This document shows positions 16,491 to 25,795 of a DNA stretch of 64,000 nucleotides, piece by piece. This DNA comes from JAFGLZ01 sp964622545. GTDB taxonomy: Bacteria > Planctomycetota > Phycisphaerae > UBA1845 > JAFGLZ01. The stretch lies in NCBI GenBank assembly GCA_964622545.1, contig CAZUQM010000001.1, positions 310,001-374,000 of the forward strand, read 5' to 3'. The translations under genes were made by a program, and so were the position numbers. The first letter of the stretch is position 1. Every line of letters begins with the position of its first letter. Under the pieces are notes generated by a model. That model saw nothing but the letters and a program-made list of their open reading frames with translations, did not search any database and was not told the DNA's origin.

Positions 16491-19205
16491 ATGCCCAAGA
16501 CGAACCCCCGGACGCTTCGCACCACCGCCACGCTCGCGCTGCTCATCACGGTTTCCGCCCGAGCCGCGATGACGCTGCACGTCGCGCCGACCGGCGACGA
16601 TGCCAATCCCGGCACGAAGGCCGCGCCGCTGGCCACGCTCGAGCGGGCACGCGACCTCATCCGTGCCGCCCGCAGCGACAAGGGCGACGCACTCGGGCCC
16701 GTCACGGTGATCCTCAGCGAGGGCACGTATCATCGCACCCGATCGCTCGGGCTCTCGGCCAGGGATTCGGGTCGGCCCGGCGCACCCGTCACCTATCGGG
16801 CCGAGCCGGGCAAGCCCGTCGGCCTGATCGGCGGCCGGCGCATCACCGGCTTTGAGAAGGTCACCGAGACCGCGATCCTCAAGCGACTGCCCGCCGCGGC
16901 GCGACGCCGCGTCGTGCAGACCGACATTCGGGACCAGGGCGTGACGGACCTCGGAGCGATGACGATGCGCGGCTTCCCGCAGCCGATTGTCCCGGCGCCG
17001 CTCGAGCTCTTCATCGACGGCGAGCCCATGACGCTCGCCCGCTGGCCCAACGACGGTTTCGCCAAGACCGGCACGATCATCGACCCCGGCTCCAAGCCCC
17101 GCACCGGCGACAAGAGCAACCGACCCGGCACGTTCGTCTACGACGGCCACCGCCCCAGCCGGTGGAGCCGGGCCGACGACGTCTGGCTGTTCGGCTATTG
17201 GTGCTGGGACTGGGCCGACGAAACCATCCGCGTGGCCAAGATCGACCCGGCCAGGCATCGGATCACGCTGGCCGCGCCGCACCACTACGGCCTCAAGCAG
17301 GGCCAGCGCTATTACGCCATGAACCTGCTCGAGGAGATCGACGAGGCCGGCGAGTGGTTCCTCGACCGCGAGACGGGCCTGCTTTACCTCTGGCCACCGA
17401 CGGACCTGGCCCAGGCCGAGGTCATGGTCTCGGAGCCGGCCGAACCCTTCGTCGTCCTCCGCGACGTGAGCCACGTCCGCTTCGAGGGCCTCACGTTCGA
17501 GTGCGCCCGCGGCACGGGGATCCAGCTGATCGGCGGCACCGACAACCGGATCCACGGCTGCGCGTTCCGCAACCTCGGCAATCTGGCCATCATGACGGGC
17601 CACGGCGCGGCGCCTGACGACGTCGTCGGGGCGATCGCCTCCAGCGTGTTCGCCAGGAGCTACCGCGACACCGTCTGGAACCGCCGTGCGGGCACCCGCC
17701 ATCGCATCGAGAGCTGCGTGCTGGCCAACCTCGGCGAGGGCGGCGTCATCCTCGGCGGCGGAGATCGGCTCACGCTCACGCCGGGCCGGAACGCCGTGGT
17801 CAATTGCGACTTCCGCAACTACAGCCGCTCGGTCACGACCAACCGGCCGGCGGTCTGGATCGACGGGGTCGGCAACCGCGTCGCCTACTGCCGCATCCAC
17901 GACGCCCCGCACACCGGCATCGTCTATCGCGGTAACGACCACGTCATCGCGTTCAACGAGCTGCACGACCTCTGCAAGGAAACGGGCGACGTCGGCGCGA
18001 TCTACACCGGTCGCGACCTGACCACACGCGGCACGCGGATACGCTACAACTACTTGCACGACATCAACGGACCCGGCCGGGGCGGGGCCCAGGGCATCTA
18101 CCTTGACGACTGCGCCTCGGGCACGACCAGCTTCGGCAACGTCTTCGACAACGTCTATCGCGCCTTCCTGATCGGCGGCGGCCGCGACAACGTCACCGTC
18201 AACAACATGATGATCGCCTGCAACATCTCGGTTCACCTCGACGCCCGCGGCATCGGCTGGATGAAGGCCTCGGCCGGCGAGGGCGGCACGCTGCTCACAC
18301 GCCTCGACGCCGTGCCCTACCGGGAAGAGCCCTGGCGGAGCCGATACCCCGAGCTGGCCGCGCTCAAACGCACCGAGGCCGGTCGACCTGTCGGCAACGT
18401 GGTCCGTCGAAACCTGATGCTGCGGTGCGGCGGGACGACCATCCACAAGGTCGCCCGAGAGGAGGGCACGATCGAGGGCAACTTCGAGACGACCGACGAT
18501 CCGGGGTTCGTCCACGCCACGTTCGGCGACTACCGCCTGAGGCCCGACGCCAAGCTCGGCGACGTCCTGCCCGGCTTCGAGCCGATCCCAGTCGACCTCA
18601 TCGGCGTGCAGAAACCGAGCCGTTGGGAGAAGGCCATTCGCGCCTTCGAGATCGCCGACGCGAAGGACCCGCCGCCCAAGGACCCCGTGCTGTTTGTCGG
18701 CAGCTCGTCGGCCCGCATGTGGAACCTGAAGCGACACTTTCCGAAGCTGGAGGCGATCAACCGCGGCTTTGGAGGCTCGCGGTTCGCCGACGCGCTCTAC
18801 CATGCCGACCGGATCATCCTGCCCTACGAGCCGCGGGCGATCGTGATCTACGACGGCGACAACGACCTGGCCGGAGGGGCTCGACCCGAGGACGTTGCCG
18901 CCCACCTGGCGGCCCTGGTCCGCACGATCGACACGGCCCAGCCCGGCACGCCGATCGTTGTCATGGCGATCAAGTTCAGCCGGTCGCGCTGGAACCTCCA
19001 ACCCGCGATGGCGCGGGCGAACGAGCTGATGAAGGCCTACGCGGCCGGCGAGGAGCACGTCACGTTCGTCGACGGCAACACGCCATTGCTCGGCCCCGAC
19101 GGCAAACCGCGCGAGGACATGTTCCTCAAAGACAATCTCCACCTCAGCGACAAGGGCTACCGCGTCTGGTCGGACCTGGTCCGGCCGATGCTGGAACGAC
19201 GCTGA
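16491..19205 (+). CDS. Secreted beta-helix protein with C-terminal SGNH/GDSL hydrolase domain, 904 aa
   Basis: Seen: signal peptide (about residues 1-26), then TLHVAPTGDDANPGTKAAPLATLERARDLI, the standard opening of right-handed parallel beta-helix carbohydrate-active proteins. Helix repeats such as VRFEGLTFECARGTGIQLIGGTDNRIHGCAFRNL follow. From about residue 720 a second module starts: PVLFVGSSSARMWNL (block I Ser), IYDGDNDL (block III Asn) and DNLHLSDKGY (catalytic Asp-x-x-His). Known: beta-helix modules often act on polysaccharides, and SGNH domains deacetylate or de-esterify them. The fusion suggests processing of an acylated polysaccharide; substrate unknown. GAGGACG precedes the ATG; a TATGAT near 16407 could be a -10 element. 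Confidence 0.85.
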   Translation: MPKTNPRTLRTTATLALLITVSARAAMTLHVAPTGDDANPGTKAAPLATLERARDLIRAARSDKGDALGPVTVILSEGTYHRTRSLGLSARDSGRPGAPVTYRAEPGKPVGLIGGRRITGFEKVTETAILKRLPAAARRRVVQTDIRDQGVTDLGAMTMRGFPQPIVPAPLELFIDGEPMTLARWPNDGFAKTGTIIDPGSKPRTGDKSNRPGTFVYDGHRPSRWSRADDVWLFGYWCWDWADETIRVAKIDPARHRITLAAPHHYGLKQGQRYYAMNLLEEIDEAGEWFLDRETGLLYLWPPTDLAQAEVMVSEPAEPFVVLRDVSHVRFEGLTFECARGTGIQLIGGTDNRIHGCAFRNLGNLAIMTGHGAAPDDVVGAIASSVFARSYRDTVWNRRAGTRHRIESCVLANLGEGGVILGGGDRLTLTPGRNAVVNCDFRNYSRSVTTNRPAVWIDGVGNRVAYCRIHDAPHTGIVYRGNDHVIAFNELHDLCKETGDVGAIYTGRDLTTRGTRIRYNYLHDINGPGRGGAQGIYLDDCASGTTSFGNVFDNVYRAFLIGGGRDNVTVNNMMIACNISVHLDARGIGWMKASAGEGGTLLTRLDAVPYREEPWRSRYPELAALKRTEAGRPVGNVVRRNLMLRCGGTTIHKVAREEGTIEGNFETTDDPGFVHATFGDYRLRPDAKLGDVLPGFEPIPVDLIGVQKPSRWEKAIRAFEIADAKDPPPKDPVLFVGSSSARMWNLKRHFPKLEAINRGFGGSRFADALYHADRIILPYEPRAIVIYDGDNDLAGGARPEDVAAHLAALVRTIDTAQPGTPIVVMAIKFSRSRWNLQPAMARANELMKAYAAGEEHVTFVDGNTPLLGPDGKPREDMFLKDNLHLSDKGYRVWSDLVRPMLERR

Positions 19206-19674
19206 AGCTCCCCCGGGTTCCGCTTCGCTCTGCCCGGAGCTATGATCCACCGGCCCTACGGGCCGGGTCGCCGTCGGAGACGGCTCCTACGAAGCGTTTT
19301 CTGGGCAGGGAATTCGTGTCCCCCACCGCTGAAGCGATGGGCCACCCTGTCGCTTTTTCCGGGCTGTGGTTTCTGGGCGCCGGCCATGGGTTGTCACAGG
19401 TACGGCTCATGCGTTGCCCTGTCGGGCAACGAGCCCCGCTGAGTGAGAGCACGGGCAGACGAGCTTCCCGTGGCATCAAGGGGATGGTCGTGAAGTTTGT
19501 GAAACCCTTTGCTAGCAGTCACGGATGCGCAGCAGAAGGTGGGTCAAGACGCACGCTACGACCTCGGGACCTCGCGTCAAGGCGCCCGCGACGAGCTCCC
19601 GGCTCGGCAGTGGCCTCGCCCTCCCTTTACCGGCGAGCAAGACGCCCACGCATGCGGGACGGCTATCGGCTATC
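19206..19674. other. 469-bp intergenic region with REP-like repeat
   Basis: Holds the first copy of a REP-like repeat (listed separately). The rest, about 19330-19674, shows nothing I can name; short frames there lack ribosome sites. The promoter of the FAD oxidoreductase gene should lie near its right end but is not obvious. Confidence 0.5.
19211..19325 (+). repeat. REP-like double-hairpin repeat, copy A
   Basis: About 115 bp shared with 21214-21330. The centre has two adjacent perfect hairpins, CGGCCC-TAC-GGGCCG (19251-19265) and GCCGTC-GGA-GACGGC (19270-19284), followed by TCCTACGAA. It lies just after a stop codon, as its partner does. Confidence 0.75.
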
Positions 19675-21120
19675 ATGGACGTCATGAACACGACCACGAT
19701 CACCGTCCTGACGGGCCTGCTCATGCTGACCGGCCTTGCGCCGGCCGTGCGGGCCGAGGCCAACGACCTGACCGCCGACGTCTGCGTCATCGGCGGTGGC
19801 AGCGGCGGGTTCGCGTCGGCCATCGGCGCCGCGCGGGCGGGGGCCCGTGTCATCCTCATCGAGAAGCAGGCGGGCCTGGGCGGCACGAGCGCCCGCGCCT
19901 ACGTCTGCAACTGGGAGCCCGGCGTCGACGGCCCGCTCTGCCGCGAGATCTACGACCGCATGAGCCAGATCCCCAGCGCCGTCGCCGTGGTGAAGGACCA
20001 CAACCCGAAGCGCAAGCTCGGCCGGTTCGGCCTGTGGCTGCCCTCGCCGGAGCTCACGTACGATGACACGCTGCGACGGGCCGGTCTGCATCGCAGCAAG
20101 TGGCGGGCCATGGCCTTTGAGCCTGACGCGCTCGTCAAGACCGTGAGCGACATGCTGGCCGAGACGGGGCGATGCCGCATCCTGCTCAACACGACCTGCA
20201 CCGGCGCCGAGGCGGACGGCAAGCACGTCACGCGTGTGATCGCCCAGGGCAAGGACGGCACGAGCGTCCGTATCCGCGCGACGGTGGTGATCGACGCCAC
20301 CGGCGGTGCCCACATCTGCAAGCACCTCGGCTGCGAGATGATGATCGGGCCGGAGCCGCGGTCTCGCTTCAACGAGCCCGGCGCGCCCAAGAAGGTCAAG
20401 CCGCGGCTCAACGCTATGTCGCTGTGCTATCGCATCACGCCCAAGGAGGACCCGAAGCGCCAACCCGCGCCCGATCCGCCCGTCAAGGGCTTCCCGAAGG
20501 TCGCCCACGTCTCGGGCCTGGCCTGCGGCGACCGGATCATCAACCCGCTGGGCCTGTTGCCCGGCCAGGCGCTCATCGACGACGGTTACGACGCGTGCAT
20601 GCAGCGGGCCCGACACAAGATCCTCGCCCACTGGCACTGGCTTCAACGCCATGAGGCCTTCGCCGACTTCGAGCTTCACAGCCTCGCACCGATGCTGGGC
20701 ATCCGCGAGAGCTATCGCGTCGTTGGAGACTACGTCCTTACGCAGCACGACCTCATCGCCACCGTCAAGGGCCAGAAGCACCCCGACCTGATCGCCCTGG
20801 CCGATCACGCCATGGACGTCCATGGCGGGGGCGGGCCTTGCGGTGAGCTGAAAGGCCCGTACGGCATCCCGTATCGCTGCCTGATCCCCAAGGGTTGGAG
20901 CAACCTGCTGGTCGCGTGTCGCGGGGCGAGCTTCAGCCAGATCGCGGCCTCGAGCTGTCGGCTGAACCGGACGATGATCTCGATCGGCCACGCGGCCGGT
21001 ACGGCCGCGGCACTGGCCGCCAAGGACGACATCCCCGTGGCGGATGTGGATGTGGCCAAGGTGCAGGCGGCCGTGGGTCTGCCCGAGTTGGCGCGGAAGA
21101 AGACGTCGTCGAACGAGTGA
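19675..21120 (+). CDS. Exported FAD-dependent oxidoreductase, 481 aa
   Basis: Seen: MDVMNTTTITVLTGLLMLTGLAPAVRAEA, a signal peptide. Directly after it is the dinucleotide-binding motif DVCVIGGGSGGFASAIGAARAGARVILIEKQAGLGGTS with the conserved Glu at the end of strand 2. A second FAD contact is seen near the C-terminus (ISIGHAAGTAAALAAK). This is the FAD_oxidored type common in planctomycetes beside carbohydrate enzymes; electron acceptor and substrate are unknown. The start could equally be the ATG at 19684; longer frames upstream would bury the signal peptide. Stand-alone gene between two REP-like repeats. Confidence 0.8.
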   Translation: MDVMNTTTITVLTGLLMLTGLAPAVRAEANDLTADVCVIGGGSGGFASAIGAARAGARVILIEKQAGLGGTSARAYVCNWEPGVDGPLCREIYDRMSQIPSAVAVVKDHNPKRKLGRFGLWLPSPELTYDDTLRRAGLHRSKWRAMAFEPDALVKTVSDMLAETGRCRILLNTTCTGAEADGKHVTRVIAQGKDGTSVRIRATVVIDATGGAHICKHLGCEMMIGPEPRSRFNEPGAPKKVKPRLNAMSLCYRITPKEDPKRQPAPDPPVKGFPKVAHVSGLACGDRIINPLGLLPGQALIDDGYDACMQRARHKILAHWHWLQRHEAFADFELHSLAPMLGIRESYRVVGDYVLTQHDLIATVKGQKHPDLIALADHAMDVHGGGGPCGELKGPYGIPYRCLIPKGWSNLLVACRGASFSQIAASSCRLNRTMISIGHAAGTAAALAAKDDIPVADVDVAKVQAAVGLPELARKKTSSNE

Positions 21121-21213
21121 CCGCTGGCGCGTGAATCCTCTTTCCGCCGATTCCCCGCGGCAATCCCTTCTCGTCACGGTGGAGGATGGGAATCCTGCCG
21201 AAGCCGAAGTTAA

Positions 21214-21330
21214 CCCCGGGTTCCGCTTCGCTCCACCCGGGGCTACGATCCGCCGGCCCTACGGGCCGGGTCGCCGTCGGAGACGGCTCCTACGAAACGT
21301 TCTTCGGGCCGTGGAATTCGTGTCCCCGCC
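21214..21330 (+). repeat. REP-like double-hairpin repeat, copy B
   Basis: Direct repeat of 19211-19325 with few differences. Hairpins CGGCCC-TAC-GGGCCG at 21254-21268 and GCCGTC-GGA-GACGGC at 21273-21287. Same orientation and same position (behind a stop codon) as copy A. Confidence 0.75.
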
Positions 21331-21341
21331 GCCGCCTTGTT

Positions 21342-21370
21342 TGGTAACCGGCCCCTGGCTTGCTAGAATC
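21342..21370 (+). promoter_or_regulatory. Promoter of lepA
   Basis: TTGGTA, exactly 17 nt, TAGAAT: a good sigma70-type promoter about 95 nt before the GTG start of lepA. Confidence 0.6.
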
Positions 21371-21464
21371 TCTGACTGTGTGTCGTCGGCCCGTGAGCCG
21401 ACGAGGTGTCTATCACGGACGAAGCTCGGGGGGGGACGACGTCCACCCCACGGATGGCCCGAAC

Positions 21465-23261
21465 GTGGACCAATCGCGCATACGCAACTTCAGCATCATC
21501 GCCCACATCGACCACGGCAAGAGCACGCTGGCCGATCGCATCCTCGTGCAGACCGGCGCGGTCAGCGAGCGCGACTTCCGCGAGCAGTTTTTGGACGACA
21601 TGGACCTCGAGCGCGAGATGGGCATCACCATCAAGGCCAACCGCGCCACCGTGATGCATCGCCACGACGGCCAGGAGATCATGCTTAACCTGATCGATAC
21701 GCCTGGTCACGTCGACTTCCACTACGAGGTCAGCCGGGCCCTGGCCGCCTGCGAGGGCGTGCTGCTGCTGGTGGATGCGACCCAGGGCGTCCAGGCCCAG
21801 ACCGTGGCCAATGCCTACAAGGCCCTGGACGCCGATCTGGCGATCATCCCGGTCGTCAACAAGATCGACCTGCCTGGCGCGTTCCCCGAGGATGTCGCCC
21901 TCGAGATCGAGCACGTACTGGGCATCCCGGCCGACGAGGCGCTCTTCACGTCGGCCAAGACGGGTCAGGGCATCGACGAGGTCATGCGGGCCATCGTCGA
22001 GCGTATTCCGCCGCCTCAGGGCCGGCACGACGCCCGGCTCCGCGCGATGGTCTACGACGCCAAGACCGACGTGCATCGCGGCGTGATCTGCCACATACGG
22101 GTCTTCGACGGCCAGATCAGCAAGGGGGACAAGATCACGTTCCTGGCCACGCAGGCCCGCTTCGCCGTGGCCGAGCTGGGCAAGTTCCGGCCCAAGAAGA
22201 CGCCGGTGCCGCAGCTCGCCGCCGGTGAGGCCGGCTATCTGTACGCCTCGATCAAGACGCTGAACGACGTGCACATCGGCGACACGATCACGCTGACGGC
22301 CGAGCCATCCGACGAGCCCTTGCCCGGCTACGAGCCGCCGCAGCAGATGGTCTTCTGCGACTTCTATCCGGGTCCGGGCACCGACACCACGACGCTCCGC
22401 CGCGCCATGGAGGACCTCTGGCTCAACGACAGCTCGTTCACGTTCGAGCCCGTCAGCAGCGACGCCCTCGGCATCGGCTTCCGTTGCGGGTTCCTGGGCC
22501 TGTTGCACATGAAGATTATCCAGGAGCGACTGGAGCGCGAGAGCGACATCGAAGCCGTCCAAACCGCGCCCACCGTCACGTACGAGCTGAAGCTCACCAG
22601 TGGCGAGGTCAAGCGGATCGAGTCGGCCAGTGAATTGGCCGATCCCTCGCAGATCGCCGAGATCCGTGAGCCCGTCGTTAAGGCCAGCATCATCGTGCCG
22701 GCCGAGAGCATCGGCGCGATCATGCAGATGTGCACCGACCGCCGCGGGACCTACAAGAGCACCGAGTACCTCAGCCCCGCCCGTGCGATGCTGACCTACG
22801 AGCTGCCCCTGGCCGAGATCATCTACGACTTCTACGACAAGCTGAAATCGGCCACGCAGGGCTACGGCACGATGGACTACGAGCTGCTTGGGTTCCGCAA
22901 GGACAACCTCGTGCGGATGAACATCCTCGTCAACGGCAAGCCGGTCGACGCGCTGTCGACGATCGTCCACCGCGACAAGGCCGAGATGCGCGGCCGGCGG
23001 CTGGCCACGCGGCTGAGCAAGGTGATCGAGCGGCACCAGTTCGCCATCCCCATCCAGGCGGCCATCGGCGGGAAGATCATTGCCCGGGAGACGATCAAGG
23101 CCTACCGCAAGGACGTGACGGCCAAGCTCTACGGCGGCGACGTGACGCGGAAGATGAAGCTGCTTGAGAAGCAGAAGAAGGGCAAGCGTCGCATGAAGCA
23201 AATCGGCAACGTCGAGATCCCGCAAGAGGCGTTCATGGCCGTGCTCGATCCGGGGGAATAG
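21465..23261 (+). CDS. lepA: Elongation factor 4 (LepA), 598 aa
   Basis: Known: EF4 is a ribosomal GTPase that back-translocates or rescues ribosomes and is near-universal in bacteria. Seen: IRNFSIIAHIDHGKSTLADR (P-loop), the G3 motif DTPGH, NKIDLPGA (G4), then the LepA-specific domains with VFCDFYPGPG, GLLHMKIIQERLERE and RRGTYKSTEY. The C-terminus is GKRRMKQIGNVEIPQEAFMAVL. Length matches the family. I chose GTG at 21465 because the family starts a few residues before the IIAHIDHG motif; an in-frame ATG 105 nt upstream would add an unconserved extension. Confidence 0.97.
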   Translation: MDQSRIRNFSIIAHIDHGKSTLADRILVQTGAVSERDFREQFLDDMDLEREMGITIKANRATVMHRHDGQEIMLNLIDTPGHVDFHYEVSRALAACEGVLLLVDATQGVQAQTVANAYKALDADLAIIPVVNKIDLPGAFPEDVALEIEHVLGIPADEALFTSAKTGQGIDEVMRAIVERIPPPQGRHDARLRAMVYDAKTDVHRGVICHIRVFDGQISKGDKITFLATQARFAVAELGKFRPKKTPVPQLAAGEAGYLYASIKTLNDVHIGDTITLTAEPSDEPLPGYEPPQQMVFCDFYPGPGTDTTTLRRAMEDLWLNDSSFTFEPVSSDALGIGFRCGFLGLLHMKIIQERLERESDIEAVQTAPTVTYELKLTSGEVKRIESASELADPSQIAEIREPVVKASIIVPAESIGAIMQMCTDRRGTYKSTEYLSPARAMLTYELPLAEIIYDFYDKLKSATQGYGTMDYELLGFRKDNLVRMNILVNGKPVDALSTIVHRDKAEMRGRRLATRLSKVIERHQFAIPIQAAIGGKIIARETIKAYRKDVTAKLYGGDVTRKMKLLEKQKKGKRRMKQIGNVEIPQEAFMAVLDPGE

Positions 23262-23284
23262 GGCGGCGGGGGCGATCCGTAGGA

Positions 23285-23299
23285 GCCGTCTCTGACGGC
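23285..23299. repeat. REP-type hairpin between convergent lepA and glycoside hydrolase
   Basis: GCCGTC-TCT-GACGGC, a perfect 6-bp stem, preceded by TAGGAG. It is an inverted relative of the second hairpin of the 19.2/21.2 kb repeats. It may help end both convergent transcripts. Confidence 0.5.
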
Positions 23300-23343
23300 G
23301 ATGCATATGGCAGGACGAGGCTCCCGCCGAGCCGCCGTTGACC

Positions 23344-25431
23344 TCAACCACCCATCCGCACCGCTTCTCCCTCCAACACCAACAGCTCGAACGGCGGCAG
23401 GTCGAGCATGACCGGCGTGCCGCGCTCGGCCGAGATCGCACGTCGGTTCGGCTGTTTGGTCCAGCGAGGTGTGAGCCGCCAACGTTTCGCCGCACGGTCC
23501 GGCAGCTCGAGCGCCTCGCCGACGTCCAGTCGATACCGTGCCGGCTTGTCGCTCGGGTTCCGCAGGCCGATGACGGCCCGGCCCGGCGCCCAGGACGCGT
23601 AGCCGTAGACCTCGCCCTGGGTCGGGTCGCCGCCGATCCAGTGGGTATCGACCAGCACGTCGACGCGATCGCGGGCCCACCGCATCGCCTCGGCCAGGGC
23701 GTCCCACAACCGCGGCGTCATCGTGCTCGGCGTGACGAACAGGTCGATCTGCTGCGTGCCCGAGACGACGTTCATGCGGATCTCGTCGATGATGTCGGGC
23801 TCGTCGTCGTTCATCTTGTGGTAGTCGCGGCCGAGCTGTCCGAGACACAGCCCTTGCGATTTTAGCGAGTTCAGCGGAAAGAGCGGCCCGCGCTGCGTCG
23901 CGATCCGATGGGCGTAGCCGTCGCGGTAGGTCAGCCATCGCTGACGCATGCGCCCTGGGCCGGTGTGTCCCGCGTCGCGGCCGCCCCGCCACACCGCATC
24001 GCTGTGCAGCAGCCAGAACGGCGACGGCCAGGTACCGGCGGTCACGTTGAGGTAGATGTCCGGCTTGATCCGGCGCAGATCGCCGAGCAGTCGGAACAGG
24101 GCCTCGATGTCGGGGGCGAACTCCTCGCCCGCGCCGCCCGTGTCGCTGCCCTTACCGACGCCGTCGAACTTGAAGAAGCCCACGCCGTGCTCGCGGACCA
24201 TCTCGGCACAGACCGAACGGAACCGCTCGTAGTACTTCGGTCCGGCCAGCGAGAAGCCGCGGCTGTTCGTCTCGAAGCCTTGCGTGGCGCCGTACTCAAG
24301 CCGCTCGGCCTTGGCCGCGCCGTAGCCGCCCCACGGCGAGAGCCAGGCCCCCAACGTCGAACCGTACTTGGCGGCCGCCTTGGCCAGCCGCTTGAAGCCG
24401 ACGGGGAAGTCGGCGTGGAACCGCCACAGCGTGGCGTTGTCGTCCCAGCCGTCATCGAAGACGAAGGCGTCGAGCGGGGCGTTGCGCTGCACGGCCAGGG
24501 CGCGACCGAACGTCTCGATCCGCTCCAAGCACCGGGCTTCGGACATCTTCCGCTTCTTCCAGGCGATGTCGTACCAGCTGTTGTAGTGCACGAACGGTTT
24601 GTAGGGTCGAGGTCGCCGTCGCTCGACGGCGACCAGCACGGCCCGCCGCATCTGATTGGCCGGTGCGACGCCGATGACGGCCGACCGCGAGACGGGGCGC
24701 TCGGGCGTCGCCTGAATGGGAACCGGCACGACGCAGGACGTGCGTCCGTCGACGGCTCGATTCGTCGAGAGCGGGCTCATGCAGCCGAGGAAGAGCGAGC
24801 CGGCCACAAGAGGCGAGCCGTCGACCGTCCCGACCGTCCGGCCGCTCGGGGCGGCCAGGTCCAGCAGCCGGATCGCCTTGATCGCCGGGGCGTCCTGGCC
24901 GTAAGGCACGATCACGCGCTGGATTACGACGTTCGAGCCGTCTCGGAGCTCGGCCTGCCAGATCACCGTCAGCGCGCGGTCGGCGCTGCGAAGGCGCGCC
25001 TCCGCTCGCCAACCGCGGAAGCGGAGGCATCGCCGAACTGACTTGGGCTGGGGCTCGATCGTGGTCAGCGTCGGCGTGCCCATGGCGTGCAGGTCGGAGG
25101 CCCGGATCGTCGCGCCGTCGAGGCAGACGATCGTGAGTAGCTCGCCGTCCTCGCCGCGAAGCGTCTCGCCCGTCAGCCGGTTCGCGACGCGATCCGGGAG
25201 AGGCCGGCCGCCGTCGATTCGCCAGCCGACCTCGAGCGCTTGATTGGTCAGCGTCAGGGTCTCCGCGGTCAGCTTCGCTTGCGCCGCGCCGGGCTCGGGT
25301 CCGGGGAAGGTCGCGCCCAGCGCGGCTGCGTCCCTTCCCATGCAGAGGGCCCCTGCCAGCAGAGCCATGCCCAGCCGAACATTCCCGCTCAACGTCCGCA
25401 TCCTACTTTCGTAGAAGACCTCTGTGGCCAT
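23344..25431 (-). CDS. Secreted clan GH-D (alpha-galactosidase-like) glycoside hydrolase, 695 aa
   Basis: Seen: signal-like N-terminus (LGMALLAGALCMG), an N-terminal beta-sandwich region, then a (beta/alpha)8 barrel from about residue 280 with FVHYNSWYDIAWK, DAFVFDDGWDDN and GVGFFKFDGVGKG. The KFDG aspartate is the expected nucleophile of GH27/GH36-type enzymes. A C-terminal beta domain ends in LPPFELLVLEGE. Known: clan D enzymes cleave alpha-galactosides and related linkages; exact specificity cannot be told. Two in-frame starts are possible, 25431 and 25401 (MRTLSGNVRL); neither has a strong ribosome site. Confidence 0.75.
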   Translation of the reverse strand: MATEVFYESRMRTLSGNVRLGMALLAGALCMGRDAAALGATFPGPEPGAAQAKLTAETLTLTNQALEVGWRIDGGRPLPDRVANRLTGETLRGEDGELLTIVCLDGATIRASDLHAMGTPTLTTIEPQPKSVRRCLRFRGWRAEARLRSADRALTVIWQAELRDGSNVVIQRVIVPYGQDAPAIKAIRLLDLAAPSGRTVGTVDGSPLVAGSLFLGCMSPLSTNRAVDGRTSCVVPVPIQATPERPVSRSAVIGVAPANQMRRAVLVAVERRRPRPYKPFVHYNSWYDIAWKKRKMSEARCLERIETFGRALAVQRNAPLDAFVFDDGWDDNATLWRFHADFPVGFKRLAKAAAKYGSTLGAWLSPWGGYGAAKAERLEYGATQGFETNSRGFSLAGPKYYERFRSVCAEMVREHGVGFFKFDGVGKGSDTGGAGEEFAPDIEALFRLLGDLRRIKPDIYLNVTAGTWPSPFWLLHSDAVWRGGRDAGHTGPGRMRQRWLTYRDGYAHRIATQRGPLFPLNSLKSQGLCLGQLGRDYHKMNDDEPDIIDEIRMNVVSGTQQIDLFVTPSTMTPRLWDALAEAMRWARDRVDVLVDTHWIGGDPTQGEVYGYASWAPGRAVIGLRNPSDKPARYRLDVGEALELPDRAAKRWRLTPRWTKQPNRRAISAERGTPVMLDLPPFELLVLEGEAVRMGG

Positions 25432-25795
25432 GATGCCTTGAGCATGGCAGCAGACCCCGGACGCGTCAACCGACAGGCCAGAGTGCGTGACACTTCAGGC
25501 GGGCCCTTAGCCGGGCCGCCCTGTCCTCAGCGCGGTCGGGTTGGCGCCTTGCAGGCCCTGGCAACGAGCGTAGCCGCCGCACTGATCCAGGGGGGATCCG
25601 CTCGGCCCGCACACGACATGACCCCGCTGGGGACAGCGGGGCTCGGTTGCCGCCCGCGCTCGCAGAGATCCCGTTCAGCTCGGTATGCGTCTTCAGTCTG
25701 CCTCGCACCGACATCCCCGATGCATCCGACTATCCGATCCGGTAAGATGCAGTGTCGATGCTGCCATGACAGGGACATGAAGCGAGGAACGAACC
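25432..25795. other. 364-bp divergent intergenic region before proA
   Basis: Separates the divergent glycoside hydrolase and proA genes. A TAAGAT near 25742 could be a -10 element for proA, without a good -35. GC-rich inverted segments are present but no gene or RNA is recognised. Confidence 0.4.

Larger units (their letters stand above)
21121..21464. other. 344-bp intergenic region: repeat B and lepA promoter
   Basis: Contains the second REP-like repeat and the lepA promoter (both listed). About 95 nt of leader separate the promoter from the GTG start. No gene seen. Confidence 0.6.

Noticed and set aside
16389..19250. 953-codon open frame on the minus strand
   Set aside because: Antisense to the beta-helix/SGNH gene; composition is Val/Asp/Arg-rich shadow sequence with no recognisable motif.
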